From assembly GCF_000026365.1 (NCBI RefSeq), contig NC_012990.1, positions 62,001-126,000 on the forward strand: a DNA stretch of 64,000 bases. The letters are read 5' to 3'. Under the pieces are notes generated by a model. It was not told the DNA's origin. It did not search any database and worked only from the letters and a program-made list of their open reading frames with translations. Shown here in pieces: positions 19,173 through 28,424 of the stretch. Origin of the DNA: Zygosaccharomyces rouxii. Its lineage: Eukaryota; Ascomycota; Saccharomycetes; Saccharomycetales; Saccharomycetaceae. The position numbers and the translations under genes were made by a program. Numbering within the stretch: position 1 is the stretch's first letter; each line of letters starts with the position of its first letter.

Positions 19173-20201
19173 ATGTGCAGGCATAAAGTGTTACTTGTCT
19201 TAAATGCAGCTGGAGGAAAGTCCGAAGGGCATCAGAAACTGTTGAAATGTGTTGAAGAGAAGCTAGGATTGAAAAGCTTTGTGGAATCACGCGGATCTGA
19301 ATTGGTACCGGTGGTTGATGAGACGAAAAGTAGTAATAAAAACAGTGCTACTGGAGAGATTATTGTATTACCTCATGGTTCCATGCCCACTGTCGATGCA
19401 CCTCGGATAAAACTCTCCGTTACCGCTGACGATGCGGTTCAGGTAGAGGTTTGCGATAACGGAAAACTTACGGTTAATGACAATGTTAATGATAATAATG
19501 CTTTTGACGATGATGATACTAATGATGGTGGATTCAGAAGTCCCAAAAGAAGAAAAATTTCAGTCTCCGATCTAACGAACTCTAATCACGTATCTGCCGC
19601 TGAACATGTAATCACAACAATCTTGGTCTTGGTGAGAAGTTATAACGAAAACTTGCAGCGACAGATGCATGATGTCGAATTGGATGTTCACGGTTCCATA
19701 AGGGATAATTTTGATATAGAGAACAAAGTAATTGGTATTATTGGTGCAGGAAAAGTTGGGTATAGAATAATGGAAAGATTGGTAGCCTTTAATCCGAGGA
19801 AAATTCTATACTATGATCCCAAGGAATTACCAGTCAAAAATGTCAAGAAACTAAACGTTGTTGGGCTTTTGATCAATCAAAGGGGTGACATAGTACAGCG
19901 GGTTGACAAATTGGAAGAAATGCTATCACATTCAGATGTAGTCACAATTAATTGCCCGCTAAATAAGGATTCCAAAGGGCTCTTCAATAAGGAATTGATA
20001 TCACATATGAAAGATGGTTCATTTTTAATCAATGCTTCAAAGGGAGGCATATGTATTGCAAGAGATATTAAAGAGGCAACTAAATCGGGTAAATTGGCAG
20101 GTTATAGCGGTGATGTGCAGCATTCGGAATACGAAGCACACGACTTGAAGGATATTTTGGAAGGTTTATTACAAAGGAGACATGGTCAAAAGACAAATTA
20201 G
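19173..20201 (+). CDS. Formate-dehydrogenase-derived protein with an altered active site
   Basis: 342 residues, clearly related to NAD-dependent formate dehydrogenase (D-2-hydroxyacid dehydrogenase family). Retained: KVLLVL at the N terminus, the NSNHVSAAEH segment (136-145), the Rossmann motif GAGKVG (191-196) with Asp215 for NAD binding, and the GLFNKELISHMKDG block (269-282). Changed: the substrate loop AGVGSDH of the family reads ADDAVQV (85-91). The catalytic Arg position in NTARGAIC is Lys290 in NASKGGIC. The region with the catalytic His (VHISGTS) is absent: after GDV (313-315) the chain reaches a tail ending RRHGQK that resembles the normal C terminus. Residues 101-120 form a new acidic stretch, followed by a basic SPKRRK motif (123-128) resembling a nuclear signal. 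Formate oxidation is unlikely. The unbroken frame suggests either a new role or a recent relic. Confidence 0.85.
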   Translation: MCRHKVLLVLNAAGGKSEGHQKLLKCVEEKLGLKSFVESRGSELVPVVDETKSSNKNSATGEIIVLPHGSMPTVDAPRIKLSVTADDAVQVEVCDNGKLTVNDNVNDNNAFDDDDTNDGGFRSPKRRKISVSDLTNSNHVSAAEHVITTILVLVRSYNENLQRQMHDVELDVHGSIRDNFDIENKVIGIIGAGKVGYRIMERLVAFNPRKILYYDPKELPVKNVKKLNVVGLLINQRGDIVQRVDKLEEMLSHSDVVTINCPLNKDSKGLFNKELISHMKDGSFLINASKGGICIARDIKEATKSGKLAGYSGDVQHSEYEAHDLKDILEGLLQRRHGQKTN

Positions 20202-20680
20202 GGATATACTGTTCTCTTCTTTATATATATATATGTATATATGGAGGTATAGATGATTAATGATATACGGTTGACGTGTCGGAGATTCCGTGGCAAGGGA
20301 AAGGGGAACAATATCTGCGTTAGAAAGTTCTTCGGCGGCTAATCTGAAATACTGATCATGTCACACGACTCTACTTCCCTAATTTGTCCACTTGACGCGG
20401 ATAACACGATCGTTCATTAATATACGCCCTTGTTCGTATTCAGTGACCCTTTACGTCCATCGACACACTCGAATCGTGAGGAGAGGGAAACTCGTTGAGC
20501 TGATGGCCGCGATCGTTCCAACTACAAAAGGATGACATCTAATTGCTTATTCTTGTGATAAACCTTTGAGTTTACGATCATTAATCCTTCTTCTTCTCCT
20601 TTTTCCTTCAAAAGAGAAGAGCAGATAAGCTTGCGTAATCATATTCTTGTAAATCTTTTCAATTCCCTTACTCCAAATCA
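20202..20680. other. Intergenic upstream of LAT1
   Basis: About 480 bp with a TA-repeat at 20221-20243 just after the preceding stop, then the LAT1 promoter with a pyrimidine-rich TTCTTCTTCTCC run near 20587. No gene was recognised. Confidence 0.5.
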
Positions 20681-22063
20681 ATGTCAGCCCTCATTAGAGC
20701 AGCAGTCCCCAGAGTTGCAAGAATCTCATTGGCATCGAGATTAGCATTGAGATGTTACGCTTCCTATCCAGCTCATACCGTTATCGGTATGCCAGCTCTA
20801 TCACCAACTATGGCTCAAGGTAACTTGGCCCAATGGTCAAAGAAAGAAGGTGAGCAAATTGGTGCAGGTGATGTTCTTGCAGAAATTGAAACTGATAAGG
20901 CAACCATGGATTTTGAATTTCAAGACGAAGCTTATTTAGCAAAAATTTTAGTTCCTGAAGGTACCAAGGATATTCCTATCGGTAAACCAATTGCAGTCAC
21001 TGTGGAAGACGGTGGTGATGTTGACGCATTCAAGGACTTCAAAGTGGAAGAATCAGCTCCAAAGGAGGAACCAAAGAAGGAAGAACCAAAGAAGGAGGAA
21101 TCTTCAGCTGATGCTAAACCAACACCAGCACCTTCTCAAAGCGCTTCAAAGGTCGCTGCCCCACCAACTGACAGAATTGTTGCATCCCCATTGGCCAAGA
21201 CTATCGCTTTGGACAAGGGTATCTCTTTGAAGAGCGTGAATGGTACCGGTCCTAATGGTAGAATCACAGCCAGCGATGTGGAAGCATTCTTGTCCAAGGC
21301 TCCTGCTGCTGGTGCAGGTGGTGCTGCCGGTGCTTCCTCTGCATCCGGTGCTGCTACTGAGACTTACGAGGATGAGCCAATTTCTAACATGAGATCTATC
21401 ATCGGTAGACGTCTATTGGAATCCACTCAATCAATTCCTTCATACATTGTTTCCTCTGATATTTCTGTATCCAAATTGTTGAAATTGAGAAAATCCCTAA
21501 ATGCTTCCGCTAAAGATCAATACAAACTATCTATTAATGACATTTTGATCAAGGCTATTACCGTTGCCGCAAGACGTGTTCCTGATGCTAATGCCTACTG
21601 GTTGCAAGATCAAGGTATCATTAGATCTTTTAAGAATGTCGATGTTTCCGTTGCAGTTGCCACTCCAACCGGTCTATTGACTCCAATTATCAAGAACGCC
21701 GAATCTAAGGGTTTGGTTTCCATCTCTGGTGAAGTTAAAGAAAAGGTTGCTCGTGCAAAGATTAACAAATTGAAACCAGAAGAATTCCAAGGTGGTACCA
21801 TCTGTATCTCTAACATGGGTATGAACAACGCTGTTTCTTTGTTTACTTCCATTATTAACCCACCACAATCTACTATCTTGGCTGTTTCTACCGTTAAAAG
21901 AGTTGCTGTGGAAGATGCTGGCGCTGAAAATGGTATCTCTTTCGATGACCAAATGACTATCACTGGTACTTTTGATCACAGAACCATCGATGGTGCTAAA
22001 GGTGGTGAATTCATGAGACAATTGAAGAATGTCGTTGAGAACCCATTGGAACTGCTATTGTAA
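20681..22063 (+). CDS. LAT1: Pyruvate dehydrogenase E2, dihydrolipoamide acetyltransferase
   Basis: Core E2 component of the mitochondrial pyruvate dehydrogenase complex. It carries the lipoyl arm and transfers the acetyl group to CoA. 460 residues (482 in S. cerevisiae). A basic, Ala-rich presequence covers about 1-28. The lipoyl domain spans 30-105 with the lipoylated Lys73 in EIETDKATMDFE. A Lys/Glu/Pro/Ala-rich linker follows. The E1/E3-binding domain is at about 163-205 (RIVASPLAKTIALDKGI), and the catalytic domain starts near 235, ending with DHRTIDG whose active-site His is about residue 433. TOM7 follows as in S. cerevisiae. Codon use appears biased as in a highly expressed gene. Confidence 0.97.
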   Translation: MSALIRAAVPRVARISLASRLALRCYASYPAHTVIGMPALSPTMAQGNLAQWSKKEGEQIGAGDVLAEIETDKATMDFEFQDEAYLAKILVPEGTKDIPIGKPIAVTVEDGGDVDAFKDFKVEESAPKEEPKKEEPKKEESSADAKPTPAPSQSASKVAAPPTDRIVASPLAKTIALDKGISLKSVNGTGPNGRITASDVEAFLSKAPAAGAGGAAGASSASGAATETYEDEPISNMRSIIGRRLLESTQSIPSYIVSSDISVSKLLKLRKSLNASAKDQYKLSINDILIKAITVAARRVPDANAYWLQDQGIIRSFKNVDVSVAVATPTGLLTPIIKNAESKGLVSISGEVKEKVARAKINKLKPEEFQGGTICISNMGMNNAVSLFTSIINPPQSTILAVSTVKRVAVEDAGAENGISFDDQMTITGTFDHRTIDGAKGGEFMRQLKNVVENPLELLL

Positions 22064-22425
22064 ATTTTTCCCTGACGATAGTTCCTGATTTAACCTGAAT
22101 TGAATTAATCAACTGCTGCTATTTAACCTAAAAAAAAAATTCCAATTAATCGGAAAAGAAAAAAAAAATTCTAATAATTTTAACGATGTCCTGGAATAAA
22201 TACATACACATACATATATTTACACATATATATATCCTCACATTCATTATTCAAATATAAACTTCAAGTGTACCTGATTGATTCTTGTATTTTGTCTCAT
22301 TGTACGAACATATCCTTGGATGGCTTGAATTAATTTTTCACTTCAAGCTCGAGCAACTCTAAAGAACTTTTAGTGGCTTCTTACAGGTGAAATCATCAAC
22401 CAATTTCACAGCGCACAGGAAACCA
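22064..22425. other. Intergenic LAT1/TOM7
   Basis: About 360 bp with A-tracts and CATA/TATA repeats near 22200-22235 typical of a yeast 3' end, then the short TOM7 promoter. The in-frame ATG at 22387 would add 13 residues to TOM7, but they match nothing in the family. Confidence 0.5.
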
Positions 22426-22608
22426 ATGTCATTCCTACCATCTTTCATTCTAAGTGACGAATCCAAGGAGAGAATCTCAAAGATTCTAAGTATGAGCCAT
22501 ACCGTTGTTCATTACGGATGGATGCCTTTCATCTTGTACTTAGGTTGGGCTCATACCGCAAACAGGCCAAATATTTTGAACCTGCTCTCCCCATTGCCTA
22601 GCATTTGA
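22426..22608 (+). CDS. TOM7: TOM complex subunit Tom7
   Basis: Small subunit of the mitochondrial outer-membrane translocase, which modulates TOM assembly. Exactly 60 residues from the chosen ATG, the same as S. cerevisiae. It begins MSFLPSFILSDESKERISKI, has one membrane segment around HYGWMPFILYLGWAH and ends with the conserved NRPNILNLLSPLP. The start at 22426 is preferred over the in-frame ATG at 22387 because similarity begins exactly there. Position LAT1-TOM7 is conserved (YNL071W-YNL070W). Confidence 0.95.
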   Translation: MSFLPSFILSDESKERISKILSMSHTVVHYGWMPFILYLGWAHTANRPNILNLLSPLPSI

Positions 22609-22780
22609 ATAACAAAATCCATCATGTACATAAATATCTGAATTTCATTTCACATTTTTTTGCAATTTAAACCTCTTTTTCTTTGACTACGCATATGTAT
22701 ATATATCTATGTATGTATGTATGTGGTAGATGCGCATCTTGTAGTCATTATTAAACTCCTCCACCACCAGGAGTAGACGT

Positions 22781-23716
22781 ATGGGAGAACTCACGCCTTT
22801 ACAAAAGGAGGTAGTTGCAGGATTAACAGCTGGTACTTTAACCACTATAACTGTTCATCCATTAGATTTAGTTAAAATTCGATTACAACTACTGGCAACA
22901 AGTGCTCATCGGTATGGTTACCGCGAAGTAGCGCAGTCAATAGTATCAAGTTCACAAAGATCTCATATTCTAAAGGAAGCCTATAGGGGTTTAGGAATCA
23001 ATCTTGTTGGTAATGCACTTGCATGGGGAGTTTATTTTGGTCTTTACAGAGAGGCAAAGGACCTGATCTACGGATGGGCAATACAGGATTGTGATCAAGT
23101 GGTTAAATTTACTGATAGAGATGGTAAAATGTCATCATTGATGTATTTAGGTGCAGGTGCTTCTAGTGGTCTCTTAACTGCAATTTTGACAAACCCCATC
23201 TGGGTTCTGAAGACAAGAATTATGTCTACAAGTAGTTATGCTTCCGGTTCATATCGTTCAACATGGGATGGCGTTAAAAGATTATTACAGGATGAAGGCG
23301 CTAGGGCAATGTGGCATGGATTACTGCCGTCAATGTTTGGAGTTTCTCAAGGTGCAATATATTTTATGATTTATGATACTTTAAAAAATAGGTTCAGTTC
23401 CGTAAGATATAGAGAAGGTAGAACCAATGACAGTAATAATAATCCGAGATTAAAAAATACAGAGACAATCGCGATGACCACTTTGAGTAAAATGATTTCT
23501 GTAAGTACAGTCTATCCATTTCAACTGCTAAAATCAAATTTACAAAGTTTCCAATCGGCAACAGAAAAATATACCCTATACCGACTGGCCAATCGGATCT
23601 ACAAGCTAGAGGGTATTGGGGGTTTTTACAGAGGTCTTTCGGCAAATTTAATCAGATCTATACCTTCCGCATGCATTACATTTTGCGTCTACGAGAATTG
23701 TAAACGTTACTTGTGA
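22781..23716 (+). CDS. FLX1: Mitochondrial FAD carrier
   Basis: Mitochondrial carrier family protein of the inner membrane, involved in flavin transport between matrix and cytosol. 311 residues with three carrier repeats marked by PLDLVKIRLQ (first), NPIWVLKTRIM (second) and YPFQLLKSNLQ (third), six predicted TM helices. The NPIWVLKTR motif is typical of the FAD/folate/pyrimidine carrier branch. Position next to RPL16 matches YIL134W-YIL133C, the chromosome IX half of the double-synteny pattern, whereas TOM7 on the other side belongs to the chromosome XIV half. Confidence 0.92.
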   Translation: MGELTPLQKEVVAGLTAGTLTTITVHPLDLVKIRLQLLATSAHRYGYREVAQSIVSSSQRSHILKEAYRGLGINLVGNALAWGVYFGLYREAKDLIYGWAIQDCDQVVKFTDRDGKMSSLMYLGAGASSGLLTAILTNPIWVLKTRIMSTSSYASGSYRSTWDGVKRLLQDEGARAMWHGLLPSMFGVSQGAIYFMIYDTLKNRFSSVRYREGRTNDSNNNPRLKNTETIAMTTLSKMISVSTVYPFQLLKSNLQSFQSATEKYTLYRLANRIYKLEGIGGFYRGLSANLIRSIPSACITFCVYENCKRYL

Positions 23717-23957
23717 GATGATTCATATAGACATTCATATTTATAAACTCAATACTATTGTTAAGCCAAATCTTAAACGCTGGAAAATGGATCGCTATTC
23801 GTAGGTGTATATTAGTTTAAGGTACAAATGTGTAAATAAAAACAATACCTATACCGAAATCGATTTCTATCCTTTAAGAGGAATAGGAAATCGAATCAAA
23901 TTCCAAGACGAAATAAAAAACGACGTATTCGGTACCAAGTTGTTATCATTATTTAAT

Positions 23958-24560
23958 TTAGTAACCGAGAGCAGCCAACTTCTTGGCGGCTTCAGTTTCA
24001 GAAGTAGCAGCCTTAGCGGTAGCGACCTTCTTGGTAAAAGCCTTCTTCTTGGCGTAGTATTCAGCAGATCTAACCTTTCTCTTTTCTTCCAACTTGGAAA
24101 CGATGTTTTCGTATTTCCAGCCGACAGAGGTAGCCAATTGACCCAAGTTAGTGTACTTTCTACCTGGCTTCAATCTCAAAACTCTCAAAGCGTGAGGAAC
24201 CACAACTCTCTTCTTCTTGTCATATGGAGGTGGGATACCTTCGAAAACCTTGAGACGTTCCATAGCGGCCTTACCACGAGCGGTCTTGTGAGCAACCATA
24301 CCACGAACGGCCTTGTAGAAGATTCTTGATGGAGCCTTGAAGTGGAATGGACCACGGTTCTTGTTGAAAGCAGTAGCCTTTCTCAAGTAGTCGTGGTATT
24401 TCAACATGTTTCTGAAGAATTCACCAGAGATGTTCAAAGCTTCAGCTCTCACAACCACGATCTTTTGACCTTCCAATAGTTGCTTGGCAACAATGGAAGC
24501 CAAACGACCCACCAAGTGGCCCTTACCGTCAATAACAACAACTGGCTCAAAGGTAGACAT
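23958..24560 (-). CDS. RPL16: 60S ribosomal protein uL13
   Basis: Large-subunit ribosomal protein uL13 (Rpl16A/B in S. cerevisiae), 200 residues against 198-199. Similarity is continuous from the start, [20 protein letters not shown], through [20 protein letters not shown] and [20 protein letters not shown] to AKKLAALGY. Both S. cerevisiae copies carry an intron. Here the whole protein is encoded by one uninterrupted frame and no TACTAAC was found upstream on this strand. Codon use is strongly biased, as in other ribosomal protein genes. Single pre-duplication gene corresponding to YIL133C and YNL069C. Confidence 0.97.
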   Translation of the reverse strand: MSTFEPVVVIDGKGHLVGRLASIVAKQLLEGQKIVVVRAEALNISGEFFRNMLKYHDYLRKATAFNKNRGPFHFKAPSRIFYKAVRGMVAHKTARGKAAMERLKVFEGIPPPYDKKKRVVVPHALRVLRLKPGRKYTNLGQLATSVGWKYENIVSKLEEKRKVRSAEYYAKKKAFTKKVATAKAATSETEAAKKLAALGY

Positions 24561-25134
24561 CTCTCTTGGGTTGTTAAAAACTGATCCTAATCTATCAATG
24601 AAGAGGAAGTCTCACTTAATCACCAATATTTCCAAGATCTTTTGGAAGGCTTCACGTTGACTGATTAGTTTTTTTTCACTTTACTCACTCTGCAAACTGT
24701 GAGTCCGCGTCCGCCCAGCGTCACTACCTGCTCCCCGTCCGTTGGGATTAGCCTCTGTCCCTGTCCGTGCGTGCGTGGGTAGGATGTTGGGGGGATACCG
24801 GGCCCGTGTGAGCGCGTGCTAGGCAGAGTTCCTGGCGTGGGAAGCTAGGCTTGCTAGGCAGAAGCGTGGGTCTGCTAGGCCGAGTTAGGCCGATTCCCCC
24901 AATGTGAATTCCGAGGTGAGCGGAGGTGACCGAGCGACTCAATACAACTCGCGTTGTGGATAATTTCCAAAAAAAATAAAGTGACGCATGAAAACTTCTA
25001 TAGGATGCACGGATTTATAGACATTGTAGATGCACGGATGGTTAGGAGCAGTCAAACACTTTCCCTGAATGTGAGTTAATGCGGGGGAGGGGCAGGAAAA
25101 AAAGAAATGAGGGAGAACAAAGGAAATGGAATAT
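24561..25134. promoter_or_regulatory. GC-rich RPL16 promoter with GCTAGGC repeats
   Basis: About 570 bp. From about 24690 to 24930 it is strikingly G+C-rich compared with other spacers. GCTAGGC occurs exactly four times (24818, 24844, 24853, 24874) and GTTAGGC once (24884). On the minus strand, TACCCACGCACGCAC near 24765-24780 partly resembles a Rap1 site. A T-tract at 24669-24677 lies near the gene. Factors binding GCTAGGC are unknown to me. Confidence 0.5.
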
Positions 25135-25833
25135 TCAACTGATTAGCGTATCTGCATAGAATTTAACAATGTAATCACCTACAGAATTTCCAACATTCAT
25201 TGGAGTCATCCTTTGACGTTTATTGTTCGGCATTCTGGTTCCTGGAGAAATTTGACACCTTTGACATTCTTGTAATGGTACTATTAGAAAAGTTTTCAAC
25301 GTTAGACCGAATTGATCGTTTGAGTGATTAGCTTCTACCCTTAACCTTAGGAACAAATCTCTTAAAATCATATGATGCGGTTCTTGTGGCGAGGACATCC
25401 TTGAATTTTTAAACATAATTTCGATTCCTGATAGTATTAGCAATACTTTTAATCCATTCTGCTCAGTATCCTTATTTAAACTTCTCGCCACTTTTTCCCT
25501 CGAAACGAATTGTAATATTTTTCTCACTATTAAATTTAATTCGCTTAAATTTAGTGCAATTTGAATTCTTATACTTTCATAAATTTTGGCCCCCCTCTCA
25601 TCTTTTGGTACTAATTTTTCAAATTGGTACAAGGGGAAAGTATTTGATGCATCGATATAGAATACAATTACATCGGAATTAGATTTATCTATTGTATTAG
25701 CTACATATTGTGCCAGTGAGTTAGGATTTGGTGCAGCCCATGCGGTAACTAAATCTAACTCGTCTAGGGATACATTTAAATCCAGGCTACTATCATTGCC
25801 GATAGTATTATTACTATTGTCCTCACTACCCAT
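25135..25833 (-). CDS. CSM2: Shu complex subunit Csm2
   Basis: Rad51-paralogue-like subunit of the Shu complex (Csm2-Psy3-Shu1-Shu2), which helps Rad51 filament assembly in error-free post-replication repair and meiotic recombination. 232 residues (213 in S. cerevisiae). The recognisable core is VIVFYIDASNTFPLYQFEKL (about 54-73), a degenerate RecA-like strand without Walker motifs, and the central LKVLLILSGIEIMFKNSR segment. Position between RPL16 and the forkhead gene matches YIL133C-YIL132C-YIL131C, which supports this fast-evolving gene. Two TCGCGTTAA boxes lie upstream. Confidence 0.87.
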   Translation of the reverse strand: MGSEDNSNNTIGNDSSLDLNVSLDELDLVTAWAAPNPNSLAQYVANTIDKSNSDVIVFYIDASNTFPLYQFEKLVPKDERGAKIYESIRIQIALNLSELNLIVRKILQFVSREKVARSLNKDTEQNGLKVLLILSGIEIMFKNSRMSSPQEPHHMILRDLFLRLRVEANHSNDQFGLTLKTFLIVPLQECQRCQISPGTRMPNNKRQRMTPMNVGNSVGDYIVKFYADTLIS

Positions 25834-25866
25834 TTTCCTTGACTTATGCTTTTTTTTTCGCTAAGT

Positions 25867-25931
25867 CGCGTTAAGAACGGAAAAACATTATCAGCCCTTT
25901 CCTTATATATATACACATATATGCATCGCGT
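25867..25931. promoter_or_regulatory. Paired ACGCG boxes upstream of CSM2
   Basis: The nonamer TCGCGTTAA occurs twice (25866-25874 and 25926-25934), 34 and 94 bp upstream of the CSM2 start. On the gene's strand each reads TTAACGCGA with the MBF core ACGCG. Exact 60-bp spacing in a short promoter suggests real sites. Confidence 0.5.
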
Positions 25932-25964
25932 TAACAGTTCAATAAAACTGATAATAGAAATGAA

Positions 25965-26050
25965 AATAATAATAATGATAACAATATTATGACAAAAACA
26001 ATAATAATGATAATAATAATAATAATAACAGTAATAATAGTAGTAGTAAT
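25965..26050. repeat. AAT/AGT trinucleotide microsatellite
   Basis: Imperfect run of AAT units with interspersed GAT, AAC and AGT triplets in the spacer between the FKH2 stop and the CSM2 start. Likely to vary in length. Confidence 0.7.
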
Positions 26051-26081
26051 CGGGAATAAATGAAATAAGAATACCAACTGA

Positions 26082-28424
26082 TTAATCGTTGACCAGACTT
26101 ATTTTTGTCCCCTCAGTATCGAGCATTAAGTCCTTGCCATTACTCTGCGTAGTTTGACTTTTTAAAGGTGAGGATACAACGTCTTTTGTTTCCCCACCAT
26201 TTGTAGTTGGATTGGAATTTGCCGTATTGTTCCTTTCTCTTTGAGGTACTGCTGGTGTATTATTAACAGAACTAAATTGTAATAAATTCCAAACACCAGG
26301 ACTTGATCTACCTTTATCGACTTTACCAGTGGCATTTTGATCTTTACTTAGATAATTTTCAGGATCGTTTTGTTGTTGGTTTGCAGATGGTGATCTATTT
26401 TGATTCGCAGATCCTCTCTCGGGTGTATATGCTTCCATTGCGGTAATGTGGAAGGCCTTTGTAGGTGATCTTAATAAGTTTGGTCCTTGTGTTGGTGAAA
26501 TCTGTGTAGGTCCAGTCCCTGTTGCCGTCGTTATTAATGGTGTAATACTTGATCTAGCTGCTGCAGAAGCTGCTGTAGAAGAAGGAAGTGGATTTTGAGA
26601 ATATACTGCCTGGTGTGGTGGTGGCATTACCGTAGGTGGCTGTAAGGAGGGGTGCGGCAGCGGTAAAGATGGTCCTGATTGTTGCTGTAGCTGTCGTTGT
26701 GCCTGAGGTTGTTGTTGTTGCTGCTGCTGCTGTTGGTTGTGGTTGTTGTGGTGTTGTGGTTGTGGTTGTGGTTGTGGCAGTTGTTGTAGATGTGGTTGTG
26801 GTTGCTGTTGGTGTTGCAACAATTGAGGGGGTTGCTGTGATGGATTTATCGATTGTGCCTGCTGTGGTTGATGTTGTGAACTCTGATGTGGCTGTTGCAG
26901 CTGCTGTTGTTGCAGTGGTGGTTGCGGTAGGGGCGGTTGCACCTGTGCTTGTGCTTGTGGTAGAGATGGTACATGTTGCGGTTGAGATGCATTATCAGAT
27001 GATGCAGATAGAGGAGTATCTAATTGCATTCTATCGACACTACCTGCTGTATTAACCCTTCGATGAGCCATGCTCTGTTGCTTTATAATTGTTGGCTCCG
27101 GTGTATAATCGTTTTGAGCTGGCAAGGAATTGAATTTAGAGAGATGTAGTTGTAATTGTCTTGCCACAGATGAGCCTCGCCTCACTTTACCAATCTTCCC
27201 TGAGTTCCATTTATTGAGAAAATCTCTCTGATAATCTTCACTAATTCTCCATTTCATACCTTTACCGGGCTCATTTGGTCTTCTTGGAACTTTTTCAAAT
27301 GCTTTGTTTAACGATAAATTATGCCTTATCGAATTTTGCCAACCCGTCTTGGCAAATCTATAATAGGCATAATTCGAAGAAATGTATTTGTAAATATCTG
27401 CCAATGATATAACACCTTCGCCTGTGGATAAAATTGCCTGGGTAATCATTGTAGCATAGGAATGGGGTGGTTTAACATTTCTATTTTCATCTCTGGACAG
27501 ATCAGAGGCAAAGTCTAATGAATTGGGGAACCCAATTTGTGTAATTGACAATTGAGGGTTATGATAATTGGGAGTATTACCACTACCATTACTATTGGAT
27601 AAATCTGGTGACATCAATACTCCTGGTTGCCCTGCACCATATTGCATGTTATTACTTGATGGATTACCATACATTTTAAAAGTACGAACTTGTTGAAGTT
27701 GAGGTGGTTGTGATTGTAATGGACCATTTCCTGTTACACTGTTTCCTGGTTCATCACTATTGCTAATGTTGCCACTGTTATGAGGTGGATTCCCATTTTG
27801 ATAACCACCATTTTGTAAAATATCATAAAGTAACGCATTTTGATCTAATGGTGAATAAGCACCAGCATTGGGGGAACCGTAAGTGGATGCCAACTTTGGC
27901 AGTAAATGATCGATGCTTGATTGAGATACAACAGGTTCTTGATCCGGTAAAATAAACATCATTTGAGTGCCGCCGACATCAAGGATTGTACCTGACGATA
28001 GTATTACGGCAGTAGATTGTGCACCTGTCTGTACGCGTTTAAAATTAACCTTCGCACCATTCCGTCCTAATACATGAAACTCCCAACCGCCATGTTGCAT
28101 ATTAAATTTAATCACTGCATGTCTTCTGGAAACAACCTTTGCCGGTCCCAGATCAATACTAACACGACCTTCCTTCTGTTGAGGTGTACCAGGCGGCAGA
28201 TTTAAACTATCCGTATTACGTCCAATGGAAACTTCTAATTCTTTAACGTAATAAGTCCAGTCTCTACCTGAGATTTTAGCATAAGCTTGTACTTCCGTTG
28301 CCACATTTCGTTGGTTACTAAACTGTTTGGAAACCATCGTTGGTTGCTCAGGACATTGTAATATGCCTATAACAGAATTAACCAGCCCTTGATGTTGTTG
28401 CGGGCTATACCGTCTATCAGTCAT
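26082..28424 (-). CDS. FKH2: Forkhead transcription factor, FKH2-like
   Basis: Cell-cycle transcription factor of the FKH1/FKH2 type, controlling the G2/M CLB2 cluster with Mcm1 and affecting origin timing. 780 residues. An FHA domain spans about 58-155 (SIGRN, VSRRHAVIKF, HVLGRNGAKVNF). The forkhead domain spans about 314-406, with KPPHSYATMI, WQNSIRHNLSLNKAF and GKGMKWRI. The C-terminal third is disordered and rich in Gln/Pro (about 475-600), encoded by CAA/CAG-rich repeats. The long C-terminal extension makes it more like Fkh2 (862 residues) than Fkh1 (484). Neighbours match both YIL131C and YNL068C, as expected for the unduplicated ancestor. Confidence 0.95.
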   Translation of the reverse strand: MTDRRYSPQQHQGLVNSVIGILQCPEQPTMVSKQFSNQRNVATEVQAYAKISGRDWTYYVKELEVSIGRNTDSLNLPPGTPQQKEGRVSIDLGPAKVVSRRHAVIKFNMQHGGWEFHVLGRNGAKVNFKRVQTGAQSTAVILSSGTILDVGGTQMMFILPDQEPVVSQSSIDHLLPKLASTYGSPNAGAYSPLDQNALLYDILQNGGYQNGNPPHNSGNISNSDEPGNSVTGNGPLQSQPPQLQQVRTFKMYGNPSSNNMQYGAGQPGVLMSPDLSNSNGSGNTPNYHNPQLSITQIGFPNSLDFASDLSRDENRNVKPPHSYATMITQAILSTGEGVISLADIYKYISSNYAYYRFAKTGWQNSIRHNLSLNKAFEKVPRRPNEPGKGMKWRISEDYQRDFLNKWNSGKIGKVRRGSSVARQLQLHLSKFNSLPAQNDYTPEPTIIKQQSMAHRRVNTAGSVDRMQLDTPLSASSDNASQPQHVPSLPQAQAQVQPPLPQPPLQQQQLQQPHQSSQHQPQQAQSINPSQQPPQLLQHQQQPQPHLQQLPQPQPQPQHHNNHNQQQQQQQQQPQAQRQLQQQSGPSLPLPHPSLQPPTVMPPPHQAVYSQNPLPSSTAASAAARSSITPLITTATGTGPTQISPTQGPNLLRSPTKAFHITAMEAYTPERGSANQNRSPSANQQQNDPENYLSKDQNATGKVDKGRSSPGVWNLLQFSSVNNTPAVPQRERNNTANSNPTTNGGETKDVVSSPLKSQTTQSNGKDLMLDTEGTKISLVND

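Noticed and set aside
26636..27055. Plus-strand frame of 139 codons rich in Val/Ala opposite FKH2
   Set aside because: It is the antisense shadow of the CAA/CAG-rich Gln/Pro region of the forkhead gene.
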